43,523 bases of DNA, taken from Candidatus Omnitrophota bacterium (GTDB lineage Bacteria; Omnitrophota; Gorgyraeia; Zapsychrales; JANLHA01). Positions 7,603 to 15,655 of this stretch are shown here, piece after piece. Position 1 is the stretch's first letter; every line of letters starts with the position of its first letter. Location of the stretch: contig JAGOJP010000006.1 of assembly GCA_017995055.1 (NCBI GenBank), forward strand, positions 1 to 43,523. Direction: 5' to 3'. The notes beneath the pieces are model-generated. The model was not told where the DNA came from. It made no database searches and worked only from the letters and a program-made list of their open reading frames with translations. A program made the position numbers and the translations under genes.

Positions 7603-8109
7603 CTAGAAATCAGGACTTCCTTCCTCCTGCGGCTCTGAATTTTTCCTCTTCTTTTCCAGCACCTCTTCTATCACCTGTATCAGCAATTCCGTCGCAAAAG
7701 GCTTGGCGATATAATCATCCACCCCGTACGCTTCACTCAAAGTTTCGGCGCTGCGCCCTTCCGGCAAAGAACCTCTTTCGGCGACAACACGCCGGTTCGG
7801 CTCCCATTTAAAAGTATCCTGCTTTTTATGGTAAACCATCTCGCCGCGGCCAGAAACCATAATGATGGGGATATGTTGGGTTTGCGGGTTCTGCTTTAAG
7901 GCTAAAGCGATATCGCTTCCCTTACGCTGGGGCATCACAACATCCAACAAAATGACTTCCGGTTTTTCGGCTTCAACCAGGGCTTCAACGTTCAATGGAT
8001 CATTCGAAGCCACAACTTCAAATTTCCCGCTAAACTCCAAGTTCGATTTCATAATCATCGTTAAATCCTTTTCGTCGTCAACCATTAACAATTTTATCTT
8101 ATCCGCCAT
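7603..8109 (-). CDS. Response regulator receiver protein with an insertion before beta-5
   Basis: A single receiver (REC) domain: acidic pocket D11-D12-E13, phospho-acceptor D56 (VILLDVVMP), Ser87 in MVSG and Lys136 (DYIAKPF). No DNA-binding or enzymatic output domain follows, so it probably works by protein contact. In a normal receiver about 18-20 residues separate the Ser/Thr from the Lys; here there are 48, because about 30 extra residues (HKKQDTFKWEPNRR and on) are inserted after beta-4. The C-terminus is a short acidic tail ending at TAG. Ten consecutive C residues (8110-8119) lie immediately upstream of the ATG, so on the mRNA the Shine-Dalgarno-like AAGGAAAG runs into a G10 tract. The cognate kinase is not adjacent. 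Confidence 0.88.
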   Translation of the reverse strand: MADKIKLLMVDDEKDLTMIMKSNLEFSGKFEVVASNDPLNVEALVEAEKPEVILLDVVMPQRKGSDIALALKQNPQTQHIPIIMVSGRGEMVYHKKQDTFKWEPNRRVVAERGSLPEGRSAETLSEAYGVDDYIAKPFATELLIQVIEEVLEKKRKNSEPQEEGSPDF

Positions 8110-8313
8110 CCCCCCCCCCTTTCCTTAAAATTAAATATATTAACATTTATAATAGTATAGAAAATTATAAAAATAAAGCATTGCCTTTATTAATTACATG
8201 AATTCATGGCGTTATTAACACCCGGCAGCGCCATTTGTTCTCGTTAATCCCAAAAATGTATTGCGCCCCAAAACAATTTTTGTTAATGTCTTCCTCCCCG
8301 TGGGGGCAAAGAC

Positions 8314-8847
8314 ATGGTTTTATCCGAGAACTCCCGATCTGATCCTTCCCTCTGGGGCGATCTTTACGGGAATTATCTTTACCGTTATGCTTTGAGCCGC
8401 CTCAGAGATGAGGATGACGCCCAAAATCTTGTACAAGAAACTTTCTTAGCCGCGCATAAAGCCACAGATTCTTTCACAGGGAAATCTTCCGAACGGACAT
8501 GGCTCGTCGGTATCCTGAAGCACAAAATCATTGACCCCATCCGCCGGGCCTACCGGGAGAAACCGGTTTCCGCCCTTCAGGAAAACGAGGAAACGGTCAA
8601 CCGCTTCTTCGATATCACTGGCCACCCCAAGCAGTCCCCTTCCTCCTGGATTCCCAACCCGGCAGAAATACTGGAAAACAAAGAATTCTGGATTGTGCTT
8701 CGGGCCGGCCTGCAGAAATTACTGCGGATTAATCAGGACGCTTTCTTGTTGCGCGAAATAGAAGAAATGCCTTCGATCCTTATTTGTAAAATCCTGAAAA
8801 TATCCCCCAACAATTTATGGGTTATCGTGCACCGCAGCCGGACGTAA
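8314..8847 (+). CDS. ECF-type RNA polymerase sigma-70 factor, C-terminus cut by a stop codon
   Basis: Sigma region 2 is well conserved (YGNYLYRYALSRLRD, AQNLVQETFLAAHKA, SERTWLVGILKHKIID, residues 18-75). Region 4 follows at about 130-177 with FLLREIEEM, ICKILKISPNNLWVIVHRSRT. In this sigma family the last helix continues as R-x-R-x-x-L-R-x-C-L-E; here TAA (8845-8847) stands at that point, and the same frame reads on as IRACLESNRFES. The stop therefore removes the last turn of the DNA-binding domain, and the codon could have been CAA. The next gene is an anti-sigma-like protein. The start ATG has only a weak GGGGG site. Whether it still directs transcription is unknown. Confidence 0.82.
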   Translation: MVLSENSRSDPSLWGDLYGNYLYRYALSRLRDEDDAQNLVQETFLAAHKATDSFTGKSSERTWLVGILKHKIIDPIRRAYREKPVSALQENEETVNRFFDITGHPKQSPSSWIPNPAEILENKEFWIVLRAGLQKLLRINQDAFLLREIEEMPSILICKILKISPNNLWVIVHRSRT

Positions 8848-8950
8848 ATCCGGGCCTGCCTGGAATCCAACAGGTTTGAAAGCCCCCCCCATACCCCACG
8901 TAAGGGAAAGACCGGGACAACGACTCGCCCAAAGAGCCAAGAGGACAAAA

Positions 8951-9205
8951 ATGCTGTCATATAAAAAAACATCCCGGTTCATGTCCGAAGGGCTGGACCA
9001 TTTTCTCCCGCCTTGGAAAATGTTTTTTGTCCACACGCCCTTAAAAATATGCCGCGCCTATGGTTACTCCCGCCGACAAATCGTGGCGCTCAAAAAAATT
9101 TTCCCGCATTATCCCGGCCCCGGGGATTCCCATCTGTTTTCTTTTCCCTCCCTGCCGGGAAATTTCCGAAGGAAACTCAAACGACTCCTGGAGCAACACT
9201 CTTAA
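8951..9205 (+). CDS. Degenerate zinc-finger-type anti-sigma factor homologue
   Basis: An 84-aa protein starting at ATG 8951 with GAGGA just upstream. It matches the small anti-sigma proteins encoded directly after this class of ECF sigma factor: M-L-S-x-K-x-x-x-R-x-x-S-E-G-x-D at the start, a Zn-finger segment, then S-R-R-Q-x-x-x-L and a basic C-terminal helix. The usual ligands are Cys at position 4 and H-x3-C-x2-C in the middle. Here position 4 is Tyr, the His position is Pro (PLKICRAY), only one Cys remains and the last Cys is Tyr. It probably no longer binds zinc. Together with the truncated sigma gene this suggests the pair is decaying or has changed its mode of control. Assigned from position and pattern. 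Confidence 0.6.
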   Translation: MLSYKKTSRFMSEGLDHFLPPWKMFFVHTPLKICRAYGYSRRQIVALKKIFPHYPGPGDSHLFSFPSLPGNFRRKLKRLLEQHS

Positions 9206-9211
9206 AAAGCC

Positions 9212-9952
9212 CTATCCCGGCTGGGTCTGGGCGTCTTTCAGGCTGGCACGTTTCATTTCCTCCGCCGGTATCCCGAACCAGATTTGCCTTCGCCCGACTT
9301 GGGTGTCCTTCAAAAGAACTGCGCTGGCACCGATAATAGCCCCGTCTCCGATTTCACAGCCCGGCATAATCGTGGCGTGGGATCCGATCGTCACATTTCT
9401 GCCGATCTTCACTTTCTTAAGCTTCAACAGCCCCCTCTCCACGATGTGCCCGATGATGATGGCGCCGCCGCCCACCACGGTATTATCCCCGATCTCAAGA
9501 AGCGTGGCATCAAACACGAATTTAGAATTAAACTGCACATTCCGTCCGAGTTTAGCGCCCAGCAGCCGGAACAACAGGTTCGCAAAAGGGGTCAACAGGA
9601 TAAAATCGATAAATGTAAAATTGATCATGAGATATAGGGAGCTGATAAAAGCCCACTGCAGAGCCTGCCCGGAGAATAACGGATAATTGCCTTCTTGAAG
9701 GCGCAGCCGGAACACGGTGCGGAAAGCGCCGACCAACAGGATCAGGGTGAGGCCAAAAATAAAATACCCCGAAGCGAGGCTGCATCCCAGAAAAAACATG
9801 CGCACAAAAGGCGTTGTCATTGCCGTTGCCTCCCAGGCCCTGAAAACCAGCGTCAGCCCCGGAACCAGAGCCAGGCCGAAAAATAAAGCGCCCATACCGT
9901 ACATCAAGATCGTAAAAATCACCTGCCCCCCCACTATCATCCAGGACTTCAT
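9212..9952 (-). CDS. Membrane-bound left-handed beta-helix (hexapeptide repeat) acyltransferase-like protein
   Basis: 246 aa from the ATG at 9952, which has GAGGAG five bases upstream. The first 130 residues hold about four hydrophobic helices (QVIFTILMYGMGALFFGLAL and others). The C-terminal 110 residues are hexapeptide repeats of the [LIV]-G-x4 type (IGDNTVVGGGAIIIG, IGRNVTIGSHATI, IGDGAIIGASAVL) that fold as a left-handed beta-helix. Similar membrane/beta-helix halves occur in proteins fused to nonribosomal peptide synthetases and in sugar or lipid O-acyltransferases. It is the last gene of the aas-hydrolase-hexapeptide group, so an acyl donor is likely, but the acceptor is unknown. It converges with the anti-sigma gene with six bases between them. 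Confidence 0.78.
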   Translation of the reverse strand: MKSWMIVGGQVIFTILMYGMGALFFGLALVPGLTLVFRAWEATAMTTPFVRMFFLGCSLASGYFIFGLTLILLVGAFRTVFRLRLQEGNYPLFSGQALQWAFISSLYLMINFTFIDFILLTPFANLLFRLLGAKLGRNVQFNSKFVFDATLLEIGDNTVVGGGAIIIGHIVERGLLKLKKVKIGRNVTIGSHATIMPGCEIGDGAIIGASAVLLKDTQVGRRQIWFGIPAEEMKRASLKDAQTQPG

Positions 9953-10015
9953 ATACACTCCTCTCTTTAACGATTCCCCGAATTCACAAACAGCCCCCGC
10001 CGCAGAAGGGCTCGC

Positions 10016-10759
10016 TCACAGCGTCTTCTGCCACCAGGCCCGCATCGCCGCCACGGTTTCCTTTTCGTTCTCTTTGATCAGATATTCCGCATGCGGGCCG
10101 TTCTTAACAAGCAGCATTTTTTTAGAAGCGTTTGTTTTATCAAACAAAACCTGCGCGTGCCAGGGTTTAATAAGCCAGTCAGCGTCCCCGTGTATATAAA
10201 AGACCGGAATAACAATCTTGGGGACGACCTGCGCCGGCTTTTCTTTCTTAAGCCAGAACGGCCCCGGGCGCACCCCTTTCCCGATCCGCCCGTCGCCGAT
10301 GAGATTATAGACAATATCCATTTCCACGTTTAACTCCCAAAAACGGTAGTCGATTTTTTCAAATTCCGTCGGCGCGCTCACCGAAATCAGGCTATGAATG
10401 AGATCCGTCCTGGAGGCGACAATCAGGCTGATGGCCCCGCCCAAGGAAAAACCGATCACCCCCAGCCGGTCATAGTCCCGCGCTGCCTGCCGGAGAACCG
10501 CTTCCAAGTCCATAGGCTCTTTGGTCGTCCAGTAAAAAAGCCCCCGGCTTTTCCCGTGTCCGCGGAAATCCATGATAATCACATCATACTGGTCGTGATG
10601 AGCCTGGCCCAGGCGTTTAAGCAAAACCGCTTCCTTGCTGTTAAAAAAACCGTGGGCAATGATCACCGCCTTTTTATGCCCGAAGCGGTAATGGTCATAA
10701 TGGACATCCTGTCCGTCGGCAGCGCGCACAACGCAATGCAAAGGTTGCGGGAGTGTCAT
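10016..10759 (-). CDS. Alpha/beta-fold hydrolase (esterase/lipase type)
   Basis: 247 aa with a complete alpha/beta-hydrolase set: oxyanion loop IIAHGFF (34-40), DFRGHGKS (64-71), nucleophile Ser105 in GFSLGG, acid Asp192 or Asp194 in YIHGDADWL, and His223 (NGPHAEY). The start ATG at 10759 overlaps the stop of the upstream aas-like gene (ATGA), so translation is probably coupled. Such enzymes next to acyl-ligase/acyltransferase genes often cleave acyl esters or lysophospholipids. The substrate cannot be read from the sequence. No signal peptide is visible, so it is cytoplasmic. Confidence 0.85.
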   Translation of the reverse strand: MTLPQPLHCVVRAADGQDVHYDHYRFGHKKAVIIAHGFFNSKEAVLLKRLGQAHHDQYDVIIMDFRGHGKSRGLFYWTTKEPMDLEAVLRQAARDYDRLGVIGFSLGGAISLIVASRTDLIHSLISVSAPTEFEKIDYRFWELNVEMDIVYNLIGDGRIGKGVRPGPFWLKKEKPAQVVPKIVIPVFYIHGDADWLIKPWHAQVLFDKTNASKKMLLVKNGPHAEYLIKENEKETVAAMRAWWQKTL

Positions 10760-13700
10760 AGGGTTCCCTCCTCCTGTGTCAAGGACAAAGCCAAACGCTT
10801 GACCGCTCCTAAATCCAATTTTCCGGAACCTAACAAAGGGAAATCCTCCACACGATAAAACGCGGTGCGGGCCGGGATCCACAGCTTAGGGACGTCCGAA
10901 GCGTTGAGCTCTTCCAGGACACGATCCGCATCCAACGCAGCCCGGCACAGCACAATCAGGCGTTCGCCCTTCTTGGAATCCGGGACAGCGGTCACGACGC
11001 AAACCGGTTCCTCCGCTTTTAAAGCCATATGAATCCTCTCTTCCACTTTAATGTGGGGGACCATCTCCCCCCCTATCTTGCTAAACCGGCTCAGGCGGTC
11101 TGTGATCGTAATAAACCCATCTTCGTCAAGCTTAGCGACGTCACCGGTCATATACCAACCATCGCGGATAACCGCGGCCGTCTTTTCCGGCTGATTCAGG
11201 TACCCTTTCATGACATTCGCCCCCTTAACCAGGAGGAGCCCTTCCTCATCCGGTCCCTTGCCCTGCCCGGTTTCCTGGTCCACGATCTTCACTGCAACCC
11301 CCGGCAAAGTCATGCCGATGGTTCCTGGTTTGTGAGCTTTTTGAACCGGGCCTTTGTCCTCATAGTCCGGCAGATTCAGGGAAACAATAGGGGACAATTC
11401 TGTACACCCGTACCCTTCCATCGGTTCGAGGTTAAATTTTTCACGAAAAGCCTGCGCGATACTCTGTTTTAATTTTTCCGCCCCCACGACCACCAGCCTC
11501 AAACTCTTAAAATCGTCTGCCTTACAGCGACGGGTATACGCGCTCAGAAACGTTGGCGTACACATCATAATCGTGGCCCGATACCTGCGGGCCAAGTCCC
11601 CGACCACTTTGGCGTCCAGAGGATTGGCGTGATAGGTGACACCCATCCCGCAAACGAGAGGAAACCAGAGGGCCGCCGTAAAGCCAAAGGAATGGAAAAA
11701 CGGCAAAATGCCAAGCACCGTGTCCCGGCTGTCAACATTAAAAACCTGATAAAGCCCCTCGAGATTGCTTGTGATATTCGCATGAGTCAGCATCACCCCT
11801 TTGGGGTCACCCGTGCTGCCGCTGGTAAACATGATTGTGGCCAAATCATCGATCGAACGGTTTCTTCTGCGGCCAAAAATCATCTGAAACGAAATCCACC
11901 GGGGATAAATAATGGACTTAAAGACCGCCAGCGCTTTATGTTTCAACCGGATGGAAGACAACACGTCCTCGATAAACAGCGGCTCCGCGGGGATCTCGAC
12001 ACCGGTCTTCTCGACAAATTTCCGTGAGGTGATAACGGTCCGCATGCCGCACTGCTGAACGATGGAGCGCAGCGCCTCTCCCGAGCTTGTATAATTCATA
12101 TTAACCGGAGCTTTTCTCAGCATGGACACGGCGATATTCACCAGGGCCGCCCCGACTGAAGGAGGGATCAAAATACCAACAAACTTCTCCTTTTGAAACC
12201 GGGATTTTAATCTGTCAGACAGGGAAACAGCCGCCACCAGGGCCTGGCCGTAAGACAAAACCCGTCCTCCGGAATCAGACATACAAAACTGATCCGGATG
12301 ATACCGGGCTTCGCGCCAGAAGGCTTCCGGCAATGTCCAACGCTCCTCAAGCCGGTAAGGAAACGCATCGGCCCCCAACTCTCTCACCCGATTCCGCACC
12401 TCAAAGGCTGTTGTCTTGGCCGGCAGCGGCTTCCCGAACGTCACCGTCAGAGGATAAGGGATAACTTTAGGGATCTTGTAATAATAACGACCTCCTTCAA
12501 AACTAAAAATACTGCCCCAGATGCGGTCCAGATGCACGGGCACGATCGTGCAGTCAATGCCGTTCATGATGTATTCCAGGCCTTTATTAAACTTGAGGAT
12601 ATTGCCGATGCGGGTCAAACGGCCTTCCGCGAAAATGCACACCAACTCCCCGTTTTCCACCGCTTCCCGGGCCAAGCGCAAGGACTTCAATTGTTCTTTA
12701 GGCCCGTCGGCGCTTGAGATCGGTATGCTCTTAGCCAGGCGGAAGAGCGGGTTAAAAATTTTTGTCTTATAGACATCCCGGCCAATCATAAACCGGACAG
12801 GGCGCTGAATCGAAACCAGAATGACCAGAGCATCCACCAGCGAAACATGATTGCTCACCAACAACGCCCCGCCTTGCGAAGGCACATTCTCTTTATGAAC
12901 CACGCGTATCCTGTAAATCGTGTGCGTAAGAAGCCAAACCACGAAACGGACCAGGGCATAAGGAAGCAGCCGACAGATATAAACCGCGCCGCAGGCCGTC
13001 AAAAGTCCCGCGACCACAAAAATATGGGCGGCATTAAAATGAAAGATATCCCGGAAAACATAAATCGCCAAAGATCCCACAAGGATGGCGGAGAAAGACA
13101 AAAAATTATTTACCGCCAAAAACTGGCCTCTCCGGTCTTTGGGGCTTTCCTGTTGAATCAGGGTGTTCAACGGGATCATGTAAAACCCGCTGGACAGCCC
13201 CAAACAAAACAGCGTCCCAGCGACAGCGACATAAGAATGGTAAACAAACCCGAGTTTAAGCGAAAAGACAACCAGGCCGATTGCGCCTAAAGGGACCAGC
13301 CCCAGTTCTACTTTTTCATCAGAAAACTTTCCGGCGAGGATACTGCCGGCTCCGATCCCGGCGGCGAGGACGATCAAAAGGATGCTTGTCGCCAGATGAT
13401 CAATCTGCATAATTTTTCTGGAATAAAGCAGGATATTCAGATGAAACAACGAGCCCAGGAACCCAAAAAATAAAAGCCCCAGGATGGAAAGATAAATCGT
13501 GCGGTTGGTCCTGATCAACTTCAGGTTAACGGAAACGTCTTTCCACATGTTCCATTCAAACGCCCGCCGGGCCCCGGAAGCCGGCACCGGGCAAACAAAG
13601 AAGCTGGCCGCAAGGCCGATCACGGAACAGGCCATAAAAACCCAAGAGGTGTGGTACACATCCGGTTGCGTCACGTAAACAAGATATCCTCCCCCGGCCT

Positions 13701-14169
13701 GGCCCAAAATAATGGCGGCGTACGTCCATAATTGAATAAGCCCGTTACCTTCGGAAAGTTTTTCTTCTTCCAGAATTTCCGGGAGGATCCCGTATTTAGA
13801 CGGGCTGAATAAGGCGCTCTGCAATCCCATGAAAAACAGGACGGTCAGCATCAACGCAAACCCGCCATCTTTCAACGCAAAAAAGCCAAGCACCATAATG
13901 AACAGCTCCAAAGCCTTCGTCGCCACGATGACCTGTTTTTTGCTGAAACGGTCCGCCCAATACCCTGCATAAGTCGAGAACAGCAAAAAGGGCAAAACAA
14001 AAATGGCCCCGGAAAGGGACAGATACAAAGACCCGCCTTGCTGTTGAGCGAAATGGTCCACGGCAATAAAAGCGATGACAAGTTTGAAAGCATTATCATT
14101 AAACGCGCCTAAAAACTGAGTCAAGATCAAAGCATAAAAGCCCTGTTTACGACAGCCTTGTTTCATCAT
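10756..14169 (-). CDS. aas: Trifunctional MFS transporter / acyltransferase / acyl-ACP (CoA) ligase, Aas-like
   Basis: 1137 aa with three domains. Residues 1-405 are a 12-helix major facilitator with GYWADRFSKK between helices 2 and 3, as in LplT lysophospholipid flippases. Residues 420-620 are a PlsC-type acyltransferase with N-H-x4-D (H441, D446) and FAEGRLTR (513-520). From about 640 to the end is an ANL-family adenylate-forming ligase with the P-loop TSGSTGDPKGV, then GYGCTELSP, YMTGDVAKLD and a conserved Lys in the GSGKLD segment. This architecture remodels phospholipids: lysophospholipid is flipped inward, fatty acid is activated and re-acylation follows. The start ATG has AGGGAG upstream. 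It leads an operon with an esterase and a hexapeptide acyltransferase. Confidence 0.92.
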   Translation of the reverse strand: MMKQGCRKQGFYALILTQFLGAFNDNAFKLVIAFIAVDHFAQQQGGSLYLSLSGAIFVLPFLLFSTYAGYWADRFSKKQVIVATKALELFIMVLGFFALKDGGFALMLTVLFFMGLQSALFSPSKYGILPEILEEEKLSEGNGLIQLWTYAAIILGQAGGGYLVYVTQPDVYHTSWVFMACSVIGLAASFFVCPVPASGARRAFEWNMWKDVSVNLKLIRTNRTIYLSILGLLFFGFLGSLFHLNILLYSRKIMQIDHLATSILLIVLAAGIGAGSILAGKFSDEKVELGLVPLGAIGLVVFSLKLGFVYHSYVAVAGTLFCLGLSSGFYMIPLNTLIQQESPKDRRGQFLAVNNFLSFSAILVGSLAIYVFRDIFHFNAAHIFVVAGLLTACGAVYICRLLPYALVRFVVWLLTHTIYRIRVVHKENVPSQGGALLVSNHVSLVDALVILVSIQRPVRFMIGRDVYKTKIFNPLFRLAKSIPISSADGPKEQLKSLRLAREAVENGELVCIFAEGRLTRIGNILKFNKGLEYIMNGIDCTIVPVHLDRIWGSIFSFEGGRYYYKIPKVIPYPLTVTFGKPLPAKTTAFEVRNRVRELGADAFPYRLEERWTLPEAFWREARYHPDQFCMSDSGGRVLSYGQALVAAVSLSDRLKSRFQKEKFVGILIPPSVGAALVNIAVSMLRKAPVNMNYTSSGEALRSIVQQCGMRTVITSRKFVEKTGVEIPAEPLFIEDVLSSIRLKHKALAVFKSIIYPRWISFQMIFGRRRNRSIDDLATIMFTSGSTGDPKGVMLTHANITSNLEGLYQVFNVDSRDTVLGILPFFHSFGFTAALWFPLVCGMGVTYHANPLDAKVVGDLARRYRATIMMCTPTFLSAYTRRCKADDFKSLRLVVVGAEKLKQSIAQAFREKFNLEPMEGYGCTELSPIVSLNLPDYEDKGPVQKAHKPGTIGMTLPGVAVKIVDQETGQGKGPDEEGLLLVKGANVMKGYLNQPEKTAAVIRDGWYMTGDVAKLDEDGFITITDRLSRFSKIGGEMVPHIKVEERIHMALKAEEPVCVVTAVPDSKKGERLIVLCRAALDADRVLEELNASDVPKLWIPARTAFYRVEDFPLLGSGKLDLGAVKRLALSLTQEEGTL

Positions 14170-14201
14170 GGCTCACACTCCCTTTCTGGGTGATTTTTTA
14201 T

Positions 14202-14230
14202 ATTATAAATGGCGTATTCCCGGTTTTAAA
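14202..14230 (-). promoter_or_regulatory. Probable promoter of the aas-like operon
   Basis: On the minus strand TTTAAA (14225-14230), a 17-bp spacer and TATAAT (14202-14207) precede the start at 14169 by 32 bases. The -35 box is weak (4 of 6). Confidence 0.45.
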
Positions 14231-14518
14231 ATAAATCGTTGAATATAATTACTCTTTTCAAAACACATGTTTTTCCGGATAAAAACCTCCTTTAAAAAAG
14301 TCCCTTCCTTTTAGTATGGCTTGGACGACCTTTAATCTCCCCTGCTTAAAAGGAATCCCCATTAAAAGCAGAAAAATTATGGCGAGCCTTTGAGTTTTCA
14401 TCACAATCAATGTATCTGTAAATATTTGAATGGTTAATTTTATAAGCAAAAAATTATCCCCTTTCCCGGGGCGTGAATCTTGATCCACCATAAAGTTTAC
14501 CATTCAATATTTAATTTG
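14231..14518. other. Intergenic region with one long-spaced inverted repeat
   Basis: The 349-base gap 14170-14518 holds the promoter above and an inverted repeat: AATATTTGAATGGT (14421-14434) against ACCATTCAATATT (14499-14511), arms matching except for one extra base and separated by 64 bases. A minus-strand frame of 81 codons (14258-14503) contains a hydrophobic run but has no ribosome binding site and does not look like a real gene. Confidence 0.45.
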
Positions 14519-15040
14519 TCAACCTTTTAGCCGGGCCCGCAAATGATAAACGACAATCCCGAAAGCCACGCCGACATTAAGAGAATTTTTGATCCCCGCC
14601 ATATAAATATCAACGGCGGCATCCGCCCAGGGGACCACCTGTTCATCAATCCCCTCAATTTCATTGCCGATGACTAACGCCACCGGGCCCGAAGGCTGAA
14701 ATTGATGATATTCCACACTGCTATCCATCTGTTCCAAAAGGACAATCTGGTATCCGGATTGTTTTAACCCACGGACCACACTCAACGCGTCAGAATGATA
14801 TTCCCAAGGAATCCGGGATTCCGCGCCAAGCGCAATCTTACAGATCCCGGGATGAGGGGGGCAGCCGGTGATTCCGCACAGCCATATTTTTTCCACCCCT
14901 GCGCCGTCCGCAGAACGGAAGATCGACCCCACATTATACAAACTCCGGATATTCACGCAGACAACCGTCACGGGGAGTGCCGCTTCACGGCTCCGCATGG
15001 TTTGACGTTCAACAATTTCCTGATGGGAGAGTTTTCGCAC
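14519..15040 (-). CDS. SpoU/TrmH-family RNA 2'-O-ribose methyltransferase
   Basis: 173 aa with all three SPOUT motifs: motif 1 at 30-47 (NIRSLYNVGSIFRSADGAG), motif 2 at 125-131 (GNEIEGI) and motif 3 at 145-159 (IYMAGIKNSLNVGVA), which form the trefoil knot that binds S-adenosylmethionine. It has no N-terminal substrate-binding extension, so it is the short TrmL/TrmH-like form. The target, tRNA or rRNA, cannot be decided from the sequence. The start is GTG at 15040 with AAGGAT about ten bases upstream. It follows the SET gene by 28 bp and is probably cotranscribed with it. Confidence 0.9.
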   Translation of the reverse strand: MRKLSHQEIVERQTMRSREAALPVTVVCVNIRSLYNVGSIFRSADGAGVEKIWLCGITGCPPHPGICKIALGAESRIPWEYHSDALSVVRGLKQSGYQIVLLEQMDSSVEYHQFQPSGPVALVIGNEIEGIDEQVVPWADAAVDIYMAGIKNSLNVGVAFGIVVYHLRARLKG

Positions 15041-15068
15041 GAATAAAATCCTTAAACAGGCGAGGACA

Positions 15069-15599
15069 TCAACCCGGGAGCGAGGCCATCCCTTGTTCCC
15101 GTTTCTGCCGTCTCTTCAGCCGGGGCCAGTATTTCTTATCCAGGATATACCCCACACAGCCTTCGGACCCGCAATTGCACCGGTGATCCTCATATTCATC
15201 AAAATCATACCCGTAATTATACGTGAGCTCTTCCCCCGGCTGAATATCTTTAATAGAAATGATCCAAACATGCCCCCGGACATTCTCGGCTTCACAGTTG
15301 GGCTCGCACGCGTGATTAATGAACCGGGCCGTATTATAAGGGACATCACCGTCCAAATCCTGTTTTTTATTTAAATCAAAGATATAAACAGCGCCGTTTT
15401 TTTGATTCTTTTTATGCCGCCCCAGGGGAATTTCCGCCCGCCGCTGAGCTTCCGCTTTGGATATTTTTTCCCCTACATACTCAATAATTTTTGTCCCGGC
15501 TGGAATGGAAGTCTTGGCATAGACCCCCTTATTATGAATTTTTGAAGCTTTAACAATAATATAGGGACTCGTTGTTTTTTCTGGTTGATGACACGGCAT
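15069..15599 (-). CDS. SET-domain protein lysine methyltransferase
   Basis: 176 aa, a compact SET domain. Visible motifs: the N-terminal KGVYAKTSIPAGTKIIEYVGE (24-44, the G-x-G region with substitution), RFINHACEPNC (92-102), the catalytic-Tyr segment EELTYNYGYDF (123-133) and a post-SET zinc cluster CNCGSEGC (C141, C143, C148, with C102). This is the eukaryote-like layout including post-SET, found in a minority of bacteria. It should transfer methyl from S-adenosylmethionine to a lysine of a protein, and a basic C-terminal tail (RLKRRQKR) may contact nucleic acid. The start at 15599 has GGAGGACAGGAAGG upstream. The substrate is unknown; chromatin-like basic proteins or ribosomal proteins are possibilities. 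Confidence 0.9.
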   Translation of the reverse strand: MPCHQPEKTTSPYIIVKASKIHNKGVYAKTSIPAGTKIIEYVGEKISKAEAQRRAEIPLGRHKKNQKNGAVYIFDLNKKQDLDGDVPYNTARFINHACEPNCEAENVRGHVWIISIKDIQPGEELTYNYGYDFDEYEDHRCNCGSEGCVGYILDKKYWPRLKRRQKREQGMASLPG

Positions 15600-15655
15600 C
15601 CTTCCTGTCCTCCCTTTTAATGATTAAACCACCCTTAACCGTTCCGACTCAACGG

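Noticed and set aside
14258-14503. 81-codon minus-strand frame before the aas-like gene
   Set aside because: No ribosome binding site; AT-rich intergenic sequence easily gives such hydrophobic frames.
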